DNA from: Opitutaceae bacterium
GTDB lineage: Bacteria > Verrucomicrobiota > Verrucomicrobiia > Opitutales > Opitutaceae
DNA: 64,000 bases
NCBI GenBank assembly: GCA_028284385.1
Contig: JANQRT010000060.1
Location: 310,001-374,000 of the forward strand
Direction of reading: 5' to 3'
Shown in pieces: positions 25,510-33,500 of this stretch. The stretch's first letter is position 1. The number at the start of each line of letters is the position of its first letter. A program made the position numbers and the translations under genes. Under the pieces are notes generated by a model, which had not been told where the DNA came from, ran no database searches, and was given only the letters and a program-made list of their open reading frames with translations.

Positions 25510-28500
25510 GCATATTTCACGACAGCACCACCGAGCTTAGAGCTGGAAAAATACCCGACCACCTTGAACCGCCAAGCATTGGCCTGGTCGAAAAATTCAA
25601 GAAATGCTGCAAGGATTTCAAAGACGATGCTCAATCGCTAAGCCAAGCTTGGGCCACTTCCACGCTTAAGACCGATTCGGATCCGCACAGCCAGAAGAAG
25701 CGAAGCTTTCTATACGAGCCGCTATCAGCCAACGTATTTGGTTCGGGAGACTCCCTCTCAATCGTATGCGTAGATACCTACGAGGCTATTTCTAAATTCG
25801 CGGCATCCAACTTCGAACTTTCAGCCAAGCATCTAACCTTATCATTTGTCCCAAAGCTTGATTCGATAATACATGAACAAGAACTCGACCACCCTTTTCG
25901 AGAGCTCCACGAAATTATCGATGAAAACAAGCATAATTCTTCGCTTCTCAAAACGCCATTCATTGTCGAAACGAAATTCAAGCTGAGTGGATTAGTGAAC
26001 ATAGGAGCAGGAATGCTATTTCAGCAGGCGTTTTTCCGATGCCTGGTCAAGAAGTCTACCGAAACCCTTTCCAAGCTTCGTGCCGAACTCGAAAATTGCG
26101 GCAACCTTTACGAAAAATCGGACCTTGAATCGCTCGCATGCTGCATACTTGATTCCTTAGATTGGGCAGATGTCAGCACGCTCATACTAAGCAAGAACCT
26201 CACTATAACCGCATCGCTGTTAGCGGTCTTTAATTCGATCTCGATACATGATCTCTGTGAATCAGACATGGAGATCGCGGAGCAGGAGAAACGCACACCG
26301 CTCAAAGAACTCATTTGCGATGACAAACTATCCTCGCTTTCGAAAATCCATGAAATCGCGATCAAGCTCCAAGACAATCGTGCCAACTCTGAAAAGCAGG
26401 AATCCGACACGGTATTCTTCGGCGATAATCATGCCCTTCTAACCGCTTACTCTACAACTGGTATCTGCATAGATAGCTATCATCTGGCACTAGAGAAAGG
26501 CACTCGCAATGACGCGTTCAACGGTTTCATCAAGCCGAATCTAAACCTCAGAATTTGCCCTGGCCACACATTAGAAGCTCTCTCAGAACTTTCGAAAATA
26601 AAAAAGGATACAATCTTTAGGAGCGAGAGGCCTAAACCAACTCCAAATGCCTCCTTCCACTATCTGGATCTCGGAGCTCACGACCTGTCAATTCAAGGTG
26701 TAGAACTAGATTCGCCTTTTCCCTCGCAAGAACTCAGTTCGACTTCCGACTACATACTGCTCTATCACAACGCAATCCATCAATTCTATTCGAGCGAAAA
26801 TATAAAGAACGGCAAACACATCCTGGACTCCAAGGTTTCGCTAAGCATCCCAATTCCGACGTTCATCCACACCCAAGCGGGGAAATGCCATCTTGAATTC
26901 GAGCACGCCTTGAGAGAGACAGTCGGGCGACTTTTCGGCGTAAATAGATTCGCGAAGCCTACAGCTCCTTTAGACATAAATGAAATTGAACGAATGCTGA
27001 AGAATATTGGCGTTCATGCCTCAATCGAAAGAGCTATAATATACTTATTCAATAACTACTACAAAGCTCTCAACGACCCTCAACTATTCGCCAACGTTCT
27101 TGATCTATACGATGTTTTTTTGACTATAGTCAAATGGCTGAAAATCAATGATAGCCATCTATCCTCCAAGCAATCGCAATCCTTCGGGAATGGGCACTAC
27201 GGATGCATCACCAACAAAGAATCGAACGAGCTTTCAAAATACATAACTAGTATTCAAAATGCTCTCACTCAAAGGACTCTCCACACGGCCGAGAGTGTGG
27301 AATTCCCCGATTCAAACATCGATTTGCGAGGTGGACTAAACCAACTCCTTTCCGCGGCTGATATCACGTTGAAATGTCCTCTTTTTATACTAAGAGAAGG
27401 CCCCCCTGATGGGTCAGTCGGAGGAATAGCCTCCATATCTATCAACCCTGGTCCAATCGTCCACCACCTCCCCTCCCTCTATTCGGAAAAATTCTATGCT
27501 TGTGACATATCAATGAGCGTAGAGCATTTGATACGTCCAAGCACTTTTTGTTTTTATCTCCATGAAGTAGCCCATCTCATTTTTCGCGAATTCATGGAAA
27601 AGGATGCGATCGAATACATTTCGGAATGCTACTCTGAAAGCAGTCCAGAAAAAAAGATAATCGCCCTGGAAAGATCAGAGGAAATCTTCGCAGAAATGTT
27701 CGTATTCTATTCCGTTTTTCAAAATGACTGCGACTTGTATTTGCAATACTTTACTTCGTCATATTGGCTAGACCCTTCTAGCAATCAAGAAGATCCTGAC
27801 GAGAGTAAGACGCTCCTAATGGACACCCTATTTCGAGCTTTCTGTGTTGTGCATTTTATCGGTGATCGCAACTTCGAAAAAGCCACCTGTCATCCGCAGG
27901 ATGCATGGAATGAATTCTGCCTTAAAATGAATTCAACTCCGCCTTGCCACTTGGATTTCGACGATCTTTGGAATAATCATGACCTGAAAGGAGAATATGA
28001 AGTCTTGTTCAAGAAACTCTATAGTGATATATTCGGAATCTGCATAAGTATGTCGGAAGTCATAGTAGATACTGTCGACAATTATTTTGCCAAAAAACTC
28101 GATCCAGACAAAGGCGAAAAAGACCGCTACGATAAAATAATTGAAGAATGCCTTGAGAAAGGACGTCCAATTATCCGGTGCCTAAGCGAAAGAACTCCTG
28201 AAAAGAATGCCAGAGATTCCTATGTAGATTCCTTCTATATCGTCAGAAGGCTGCTTTTTGGTCATCTAAAGTCAGTATACAGCAAAGAGATGCTAGACAG
28301 GAAAAATAGTGAAATCTTCATCCCAAGAAATCCAAAGACGGGAGATATAGAATTCAAGAGTGGCGATAGATACTCGAAACTGCTTCTAGATAAGAGAAAA
28401 AACGCGTTTTTCGTCGCGGACACTCAAGAAACCGGCAATGTTATTCTCAGGAAAGTAGTTATGACAAAGACATTTTGGGAGATTTCTAACAATTTACGTT

Positions 28501-28544
28501 CCAGACGTCTTATTCAAATACTAAAAGAATGTTGGGATTTTTAG
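25470..28544 (+). CDS. Large protein with HExxH metallopeptidase-like motif, third gene of the module
   Basis: A 1024-residue soluble protein that I cannot assign to a known family. CFYLHEVAHLIFREF contains HExxH at residues 698-702. ERSEEIFAEMFVF follows 36-44 residues later, with Glu738 or Glu742 as the possible third zinc ligand, so a gluzincin-like zinc peptidase centre is likely. The N-terminal part begins with beta-alpha elements (YHDYICVSIFHD, and SLSIVCVDTYEAI), suggesting a separate sensor or binding domain. The middle is mostly helical. No signal peptide or membrane helix. It overlaps the small membrane-protein gene. Peptidase activity is inferred from the motif alone. Confidence 0.72.
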   Translation: MLSEIKYHDYICVSIFHDSTTELRAGKIPDHLEPPSIGLVEKFKKCCKDFKDDAQSLSQAWATSTLKTDSDPHSQKKRSFLYEPLSANVFGSGDSLSIVCVDTYEAISKFAASNFELSAKHLTLSFVPKLDSIIHEQELDHPFRELHEIIDENKHNSSLLKTPFIVETKFKLSGLVNIGAGMLFQQAFFRCLVKKSTETLSKLRAELENCGNLYEKSDLESLACCILDSLDWADVSTLILSKNLTITASLLAVFNSISIHDLCESDMEIAEQEKRTPLKELICDDKLSSLSKIHEIAIKLQDNRANSEKQESDTVFFGDNHALLTAYSTTGICIDSYHLALEKGTRNDAFNGFIKPNLNLRICPGHTLEALSELSKIKKDTIFRSERPKPTPNASFHYLDLGAHDLSIQGVELDSPFPSQELSSTSDYILLYHNAIHQFYSSENIKNGKHILDSKVSLSIPIPTFIHTQAGKCHLEFEHALRETVGRLFGVNRFAKPTAPLDINEIERMLKNIGVHASIERAIIYLFNNYYKALNDPQLFANVLDLYDVFLTIVKWLKINDSHLSSKQSQSFGNGHYGCITNKESNELSKYITSIQNALTQRTLHTAESVEFPDSNIDLRGGLNQLLSAADITLKCPLFILREGPPDGSVGGIASISINPGPIVHHLPSLYSEKFYACDISMSVEHLIRPSTFCFYLHEVAHLIFREFMEKDAIEYISECYSESSPEKKIIALERSEEIFAEMFVFYSVFQNDCDLYLQYFTSSYWLDPSSNQEDPDESKTLLMDTLFRAFCVVHFIGDRNFEKATCHPQDAWNEFCLKMNSTPPCHLDFDDLWNNHDLKGEYEVLFKKLYSDIFGICISMSEVIVDTVDNYFAKKLDPDKGEKDRYDKIIEECLEKGRPIIRCLSERTPEKNARDSYVDSFYIVRRLLFGHLKSVYSKEMLDRKNSEIFIPRNPKTGDIEFKSGDRYSKLLLDKRKNAFFVADTQETGNVILRKVVMTKTFWEISNNLRSRRLIQILKECWDF

Positions 28545-28651
28545 AAAGGTAGTTAATCTTCATTGATCTCCAATTTTATTTGGTTTGAAGAGAGATTGTT
28601 TTGTAATTCTTTATTGAGAGTTGGACAGAATTCATAAAAAGCAAAGCTTAG

Positions 28652-28707
28652 GACTCTCGTTCTGAGCTTAGTAGCTTATCTGCTCCTTCGTCTAACTCAG
28701 GAGAGTC
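28652..28707 (-). terminator. Possible terminator after nrdA
   Basis: GACTCTC plus CTGAG (28652-28666) pairs with CTCAG plus GAGAGTC (28696-28707), with a three-base bulge on one arm and a 29-base loop. It lies just past the nrdA stop on the minus strand, and a T-run occurs about a dozen bases beyond. The long loop makes it a weak candidate. Confidence 0.3.
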
Positions 28708-28720
28708 AATTGTTAAAAAA

Positions 28721-31700
28721 TCATTGGCAGCTCTCACACACCTCAGGCTCTTCCGCGGTCGCTACTTTTTTTGCTACGATGCCTCTTAACTCTTTTTTGG
28801 CTCCTACGGTAGCTTTTTCGATGTTGGAGGCTCCTAGAGTTCTGAGGTAGTAGGTAGTCTTCAAGCCATGACGCCAGGCGGCGCGGTACATGTGGGACAG
28901 GGTCTTCATGTCGGGGCTGGCGAGGAAGAGGTTGACGGACTGGGATTGATCGATCCACTTCTGGCGTCTTGCCGCGGCCAATACAAGCCAGCTGTAGTCG
29001 ACGGCGAAGGCGGTCTTGTACTTGAGCTTGAGGTCTTCGGGAACGGTTTCGATCTCGTCGAGTTCGCCGTCGAAGTACTTGAGGTTGTCGAGCATCTCCT
29101 TGCCCCAGAGGCCGCGAGCCTTGAGGTCGCGCACTAGGTGCTGGTTGAGGATGATGAACTCGCCGGAGAGGTTGCTCTTGACGAAGAGATTCTTGTAGGC
29201 GGGCTCGATGCAGGGGCTTGTGCCGGTGATGTTGGAGATCGTCGCGGTGGGGGCGATGGCCATGACGTTGGAATTACGCATGCCGTGCTTGGCGATCTTC
29301 TTGCGAATCGGGGACCAGTCTAATTTGCCGCCACGAGGCACATCGACGACTTCGCCGCGATGCTCTTCGAGAAGGTCTAAAGTGTCTTGAGGCAGAAGGC
29401 CGCGATCCCACTTGGAGCCTTTGTAGCTGCTGTAGGCGCCACGCTCAGCCGCCAGGTCGCTGGAGGCTTCGATGGCGTAGTAGGCGATGGCTTCCATGAT
29501 CTCGTCGTTGAATTCGACGGCTTCCTGTGAAGCGAAGGGGATGCCCTTCATGTAGAGCGCGTTTTGCAAGCCCATGCAGCCGAGGCCGATGGGACGGTGG
29601 GCCTGATTGGAGCGGCGAGCGGCTTCGGTAGGATAGTAATTGATGTCGATCACGTTATCGAGCGCTCGAATAGCCATGTAAATGGTTTCGCGAAGCTTCT
29701 TGTGATCGATCTCGCCGTCCTTGTCGATGTGCTGATCGATGATGACCGAGCCGAGATTGCAGACGGCGGTCTCCTCCTTGCTGGTGTTGAGCGTGATCTC
29801 GGTGCAGAGATTGGAGGAGTGGATAACGCCGACGTGGTCCTGCGGCGAGCGGAGGTTGCAGGGATCCTTAAAAGTGATCCAAGGGTGGCCGGTTTCGAAG
29901 ATCATGCGAAGCATGCTTTTCCACACTTCGATGGCGGGCACTTCGTTGCCGAAGATCTCGCCTTTAGCGGCTTTGGCTTCGTACTCGACGTATTTTTCCT
30001 CGAATTCCTTGCCGTAGGTGTCGTGCAGCTCGGGGACTTCGCTGGAACGGAAAAAGGTCCAGCCTTGGCGAGCTTCCATGCGCTTCATGAACAGGTCAGG
30101 AATCCAGTTGGCCGTGTTCATGTCGTGGCAACGACGACGGTCGTCGCCGGTGTTCTTACGCAGCTCGAGAAAGTCGTAGAGATCGTTGTGCCAGGATTCC
30201 AAATACGCGCAACCGGAGCCGCGACGCTTGCCGCCTTGGTTGACGGCGATGAGCAGATCGTTGTGCAGCTTGAGGAAGGGGATAATGCCCTGGCTCTCGC
30301 CGTTGGTGCCGTTGATGTAGCTGCCAGTGCCGCGCACGGAGGTCCAGCTGCCGCCTAGGCCACCAGCCCACTTGGAAAGGTAGGCGTTTTCGGCGATGCC
30401 GCGCTGCATGATGCCTTCGATGGAATCGTCCACGTAGTAGAGATAGCAGGACGAGAGCTGCGAGTGGCAGGTACCGGAGTTGAAAAGGGTGGGGGTGGAA
30501 GAGCAGAAGCGCCGGCTCTTGTAGAGCTTGTAGAGGCCTTTGGCCTTTGTTTCGCGTTCCTCTTCGGAGTGGAAAAGGCCCATGGAGACGCGCATCCAGA
30601 AGAATTGTGGAGTCTCGATGCGACGCTGCTGCTTGGGGTTGGTTTTGTCGATGATCAGGTAGCGGTCGTAGAGAGTCTGGATGCCGAGGTAGTCGAAATC
30701 GAGGTCGGCGGTTGGATCGATCTCCTTGGCCAGAGCCGTGATGTCGTAGTCCTTGAGCTTGGGATTGAGTCGCCCGATCATGATGCCGTGGCGGACGTAC
30801 TCCTTGAATTTCTTGATGTGGAACTGCTTGAGAGCTCGAACGCCGTCCTTGACGATGTCCCAGCCAAGGACTTCTTCATAAATATAGGAAAGCTGGATAC
30901 GAGCGGCGAATTTAGCGAAGTCGGCATCCTGCTCGATGAGGGTGCGGGCGTTGAGCGTAATGGTCTTTTGGAGACCCTCCTCGGTGATGTCGTCGAAGAT
31001 GGAGCGGCGCAGTTCGGTTTCGATCTCCTCGGCGTCGAGGCAGAGATCGAGGCCGATCATAGCGAAATTGATACGCTTTTTGAGGTCGATGCCGTCCCAG
31101 AAGAAGGTGGAGCCGTCAGGGTTCTTGACGACGATCATGGAGTTCTGTTCAGGCGTGTCCTCGGACTCCTGAGCCTCGAGTTCGCGACGAGCGCGACGCT
31201 GGGCTCTATATAGAATGTAGTGCTCGGCCACCTTGAAGTGGCCTTGACGCATGAGTTCCTCCTGCACCATGTCCTGCACTTCCTCGATCTGCACGAAGGC
31301 TTGGCCGGAAGCGAGGAGTTGCTCGGTGATGGCCTTGGCGATGTTGAGGGCCGGATCGGAGTTCATCTCCAGGGTGAGGAAAGCTTTTCTCACGGCGATC
31401 TCGACCTTTTCCGCCTTCCAGGGCACGACTTGGCCATTGCGCCGAATGAGTCGGAGCGATTTGAGACCGAGATTGTGGTCGGCGGCGAGTTTGCGTTGGC
31501 GGTTCATGAGCATGCTCTTGGCCACGTCGTAGGCGTCGTTGTCGACCAAGGTGCGTTCGATAATGTCGTAGACTTCGCTTAGACCGAAACGGGACTCGCG
31601 GGTTGCCTGGGATTTGCTTTCCAGTTTGTCGCAGACCTGATTGGCGACGGACTTGACCCAATCGCGATTCTGTTCGGTGAAAATGTTCTTCTCGTTTTTG

Positions 31701-31915
31701 GACAGCAACACATTGGTCAAGGCGCTGCCGATGGTATCCATGATCTCGCTCTTATCGAAGGTAGATTCTCCCTCATGGGTCACAACGTGAATAACCGCTG
31801 CGCTGGACTCCTGGGGTTCAAGACCCTGACGCCAATCGAACTCCGGCTTCTTTTCGCGAGCAATGGAGACGAAACGCTTCAGGGCGAGATCTTCTTCGAG
31901 ATTGGGATTGATCAT
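28721..31915 (-). CDS. nrdA: Ribonucleoside-diphosphate reductase, alpha subunit (class I, chlamydia-like)
   Basis: The catalytic R1 subunit reduces NDPs to dNDPs. It has 1064 residues, much longer than the 760 of E. coli NrdA and close to the chlamydial enzyme. The extra N terminus holds two clear ATP-cone regulatory domains (around 40-135 and 150-245, the latter beginning LRLIRRNGQVVPW). The all-helical RNR N-domain then follows. Catalytic landmarks are LSSCYLYYV (first redox cysteine), SNLCTEITLN (radical cysteine with flanking Asn and Glu) and a C-terminal CESC pair for re-reduction. nrdB lies about 180 bases upstream on the same strand, so they form one unit, probably repressed by NrdR. 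Confidence 0.95.
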   Translation of the reverse strand: MINPNLEEDLALKRFVSIAREKKPEFDWRQGLEPQESSAAVIHVVTHEGESTFDKSEIMDTIGSALTNVLLSKNEKNIFTEQNRDWVKSVANQVCDKLESKSQATRESRFGLSEVYDIIERTLVDNDAYDVAKSMLMNRQRKLAADHNLGLKSLRLIRRNGQVVPWKAEKVEIAVRKAFLTLEMNSDPALNIAKAITEQLLASGQAFVQIEEVQDMVQEELMRQGHFKVAEHYILYRAQRRARRELEAQESEDTPEQNSMIVVKNPDGSTFFWDGIDLKKRINFAMIGLDLCLDAEEIETELRRSIFDDITEEGLQKTITLNARTLIEQDADFAKFAARIQLSYIYEEVLGWDIVKDGVRALKQFHIKKFKEYVRHGIMIGRLNPKLKDYDITALAKEIDPTADLDFDYLGIQTLYDRYLIIDKTNPKQQRRIETPQFFWMRVSMGLFHSEEERETKAKGLYKLYKSRRFCSSTPTLFNSGTCHSQLSSCYLYYVDDSIEGIMQRGIAENAYLSKWAGGLGGSWTSVRGTGSYINGTNGESQGIIPFLKLHNDLLIAVNQGGKRRGSGCAYLESWHNDLYDFLELRKNTGDDRRRCHDMNTANWIPDLFMKRMEARQGWTFFRSSEVPELHDTYGKEFEEKYVEYEAKAAKGEIFGNEVPAIEVWKSMLRMIFETGHPWITFKDPCNLRSPQDHVGVIHSSNLCTEITLNTSKEETAVCNLGSVIIDQHIDKDGEIDHKKLRETIYMAIRALDNVIDINYYPTEAARRSNQAHRPIGLGCMGLQNALYMKGIPFASQEAVEFNDEIMEAIAYYAIEASSDLAAERGAYSSYKGSKWDRGLLPQDTLDLLEEHRGEVVDVPRGGKLDWSPIRKKIAKHGMRNSNVMAIAPTATISNITGTSPCIEPAYKNLFVKSNLSGEFIILNQHLVRDLKARGLWGKEMLDNLKYFDGELDEIETVPEDLKLKYKTAFAVDYSWLVLAAARRQKWIDQSQSVNLFLASPDMKTLSHMYRAAWRHGLKTTYYLRTLGASNIEKATVGAKKELRGIVAKKVATAEEPEVCESCQ

Positions 31916-32093
31916 GATTCTAGGTAGTGGGTCTTAGGTGACAGGTTGTTGGTTTATTACGATGCGGGTCCGCCTTCGTCTATTGGGACTACGGCGTGAC
32001 ATGTAGGCAATTGGCAGCGAAGATGGATTGGACTAACGTTTACGTTTCGATGTAGCTATAATTTGGCTACGAGATAGACCTGGTCGGGAGGAA

Positions 32094-33179
32094 TTAAAGA
32101 TCGTCGTCGTCCTCGATCTCGAGCGACGAGGCTTTCTGGTATTCGGTGACGCGACCTTCGAAGAAGTTCTGCTCCTTCTTGATGTCCATCATCTCGGCTA
32201 GCCAAGGCAGCGGATTTTGGACGTTGCCGACGAGCGGATCGAGGCCGCAGCCTTCGAGACGCCGATCGGCGATGTAGTCTATATAATGTACGAAATCTTG
32301 TTTGCGCAGGCCGATGGAGTCGACTGGCAGGCAGTCTTCGATGAATTCCTTCTCCAGTTTGACCGCTTCGGCCATGGTGGCGCGCAGCTCTTCCTGGAAT
32401 TCCTCGGTCCAAACGTCGGGATTCTCTTCGATGAGGTCCATGAAGAGATTGCGGAAGAGCTCGATATGGTTGGATTCGTCGCGGAGGGTATAGCGGAACA
32501 TTTCGCCGATGCCGCGGAATTTGTTTTGCCGATACAAGGAGAGCACCATGCCGAAGAGGCCGTAGAACTGGGTGCCTTCCATGCACTGGCCGAAAATGAA
32601 GATGTTCTTGGCCAGCTTCTGCTTGTTCTCGGTGAGACTGAGATCGGTGTCGCCGCGCAAGGCATGAGAAGCTTCGGTAACGAACGCGTTCTTCTTAACG
32701 ATGGTCTCGACGTCCTCGAACATGGCTTCGCATTCGTGCGGATTGATGCCCAATGAGCTGATCATGTAGAGCAGGGAGTCGGCATGCACATTCTCTTCAT
32801 GAGCATGGCGGCCCAGTACCAGCTTGAGCTCCGGAGCGGTGACCTGCTCGCGCACGACGTGTAGGATATTATCCCCTACAATGCCTTCGGCGGCCGAGAA
32901 ATAGCCAATGCCCATCATGATGATCCAACGCTCGACTTCGTTGACGATGGTCTGGTCTTTCCACTGCTCGATGTCCCGATTCATGATGACATCCTCAGGC
33001 TCCCAGTGGTTGGCTTTCATGGTCTTGTACAGGTCGTAGGCCCAATGGTACTTGAGGGGAAGCAGGTTGAAACACATGGATTGACGACCATTGATGACGC
33101 GTTTTTCCGCAAACGCCTTTTCCGCTTTTTCCTGGTCGAGTACGAAGGTCTTGTTGCCAACTGTATAAGCTTTATCCAT
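32094..33179 (-). CDS. nrdB: Ribonucleoside-diphosphate reductase, beta subunit lacking the radical tyrosine (class Ic type)
   Basis: The R2 subunit holds the dimetal site that generates the radical for NrdA. With the ATG at 33179 it has 361 residues; the TTG two codons upstream is less likely. Metal ligands are present: Glu98 (SAAEGI), Glu129 and His132 (EENVH), Glu201 (EGTQFYG), and Glu235 and His238 (DESNHIE). Four residues after His132, where E. coli has radical Tyr122, there is Leu136. Loss of this tyrosine defines the class Ic group known from Chlamydia, which uses a Mn/Fe cofactor in place of a tyrosyl radical. The metal content here is therefore inferred. Two NrdR-like boxes lie upstream. 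Confidence 0.94.
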   Translation of the reverse strand: MDKAYTVGNKTFVLDQEKAEKAFAEKRVINGRQSMCFNLLPLKYHWAYDLYKTMKANHWEPEDVIMNRDIEQWKDQTIVNEVERWIIMMGIGYFSAAEGIVGDNILHVVREQVTAPELKLVLGRHAHEENVHADSLLYMISSLGINPHECEAMFEDVETIVKKNAFVTEASHALRGDTDLSLTENKQKLAKNIFIFGQCMEGTQFYGLFGMVLSLYRQNKFRGIGEMFRYTLRDESNHIELFRNLFMDLIEENPDVWTEEFQEELRATMAEAVKLEKEFIEDCLPVDSIGLRKQDFVHYIDYIADRRLEGCGLDPLVGNVQNPLPWLAEMMDIKKEQNFFEGRVTEYQKASSLEIEDDDDL

Positions 33180-33314
33180 GGACAAAAAAAGTGATTTTCA
33201 GACAGTGATTCTTAGTGAGATGATGGTGAGGATTTCCGAAGAAGGAGGGAAAGGGAACACAATCGCCGAGGTCTGGCGAATGTAAGTTATTTTAAGTTAT
33301 CCACTTCTTGCTAA

Positions 33315-33330
33315 CCACAATATGGAGTGG
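33315..33330 (-). promoter_or_regulatory. NrdR-like box 1
   Basis: CCACAATATGGAGTGG fits the NrdR operator pattern (acaCwAtATaTwGtgt) in its outer CAC/GTG and central AATAT. Its centre is exactly 31 bases from that of the second box. That matches the three-helical-turn spacing typical of NrdR pairs in front of ribonucleotide reductase operons. Confidence 0.65.
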
Positions 33331-33345
33331 CATTTTCAAAAGGGA

Positions 33346-33361
33346 CCACAAGATATTGCGG
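33346..33361 (-). promoter_or_regulatory. NrdR-like box 2
   Basis: On the coding (minus) strand it reads CCGCAATATCTTGTGG, a close match to the NrdR operator. It overlaps the predicted -10 box of nrdB, so a bound NrdR would block RNA polymerase. Confidence 0.7.
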
Positions 33362-33379
33362 TTAAAACGAGCTCGTCAA
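33350..33379 (-). promoter_or_regulatory. Predicted sigma-70 promoter of nrdB-nrdA
   Basis: On the minus strand TTGACG (33379-33374) is followed after 18 bases by TATCTT (33355-33350). These are reasonable -35 and -10 boxes. The -10 box lies within NrdR box 2, which fits repression. It is a prediction by eye. Confidence 0.45.
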
Positions 33380-33500
33380 CGAGTTTGTACGAAAAAAATT
33401 GCTAAAAAAAGCGGCCTGGAGTGGCGATTTTTCAGCTAAGAATTTCGTTATCAAGCGCTTGCCCATGAAACGCTATCGTCACGAAAAAATTGTCCAAAAT

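Larger units (their letters stand above)
33186..33500. other. nrdB upstream region
   Basis: A 315-base gap between nrdB and the AsmA-like gene, both on the minus strand. It contains the two NrdR-like boxes and a likely promoter, all listed separately. The rest has no coding potential. The predicted leader of nrdB would be about 160 bases long. Confidence 0.6.

Noticed and set aside
29564..31213. Long plus-strand open frames opposite nrdA (264 and 249 codons)
   Set aside because: They mirror the codon pattern of nrdA, lack ribosome-binding sites and known motifs, and the opposite strand encodes an undoubted enzyme.
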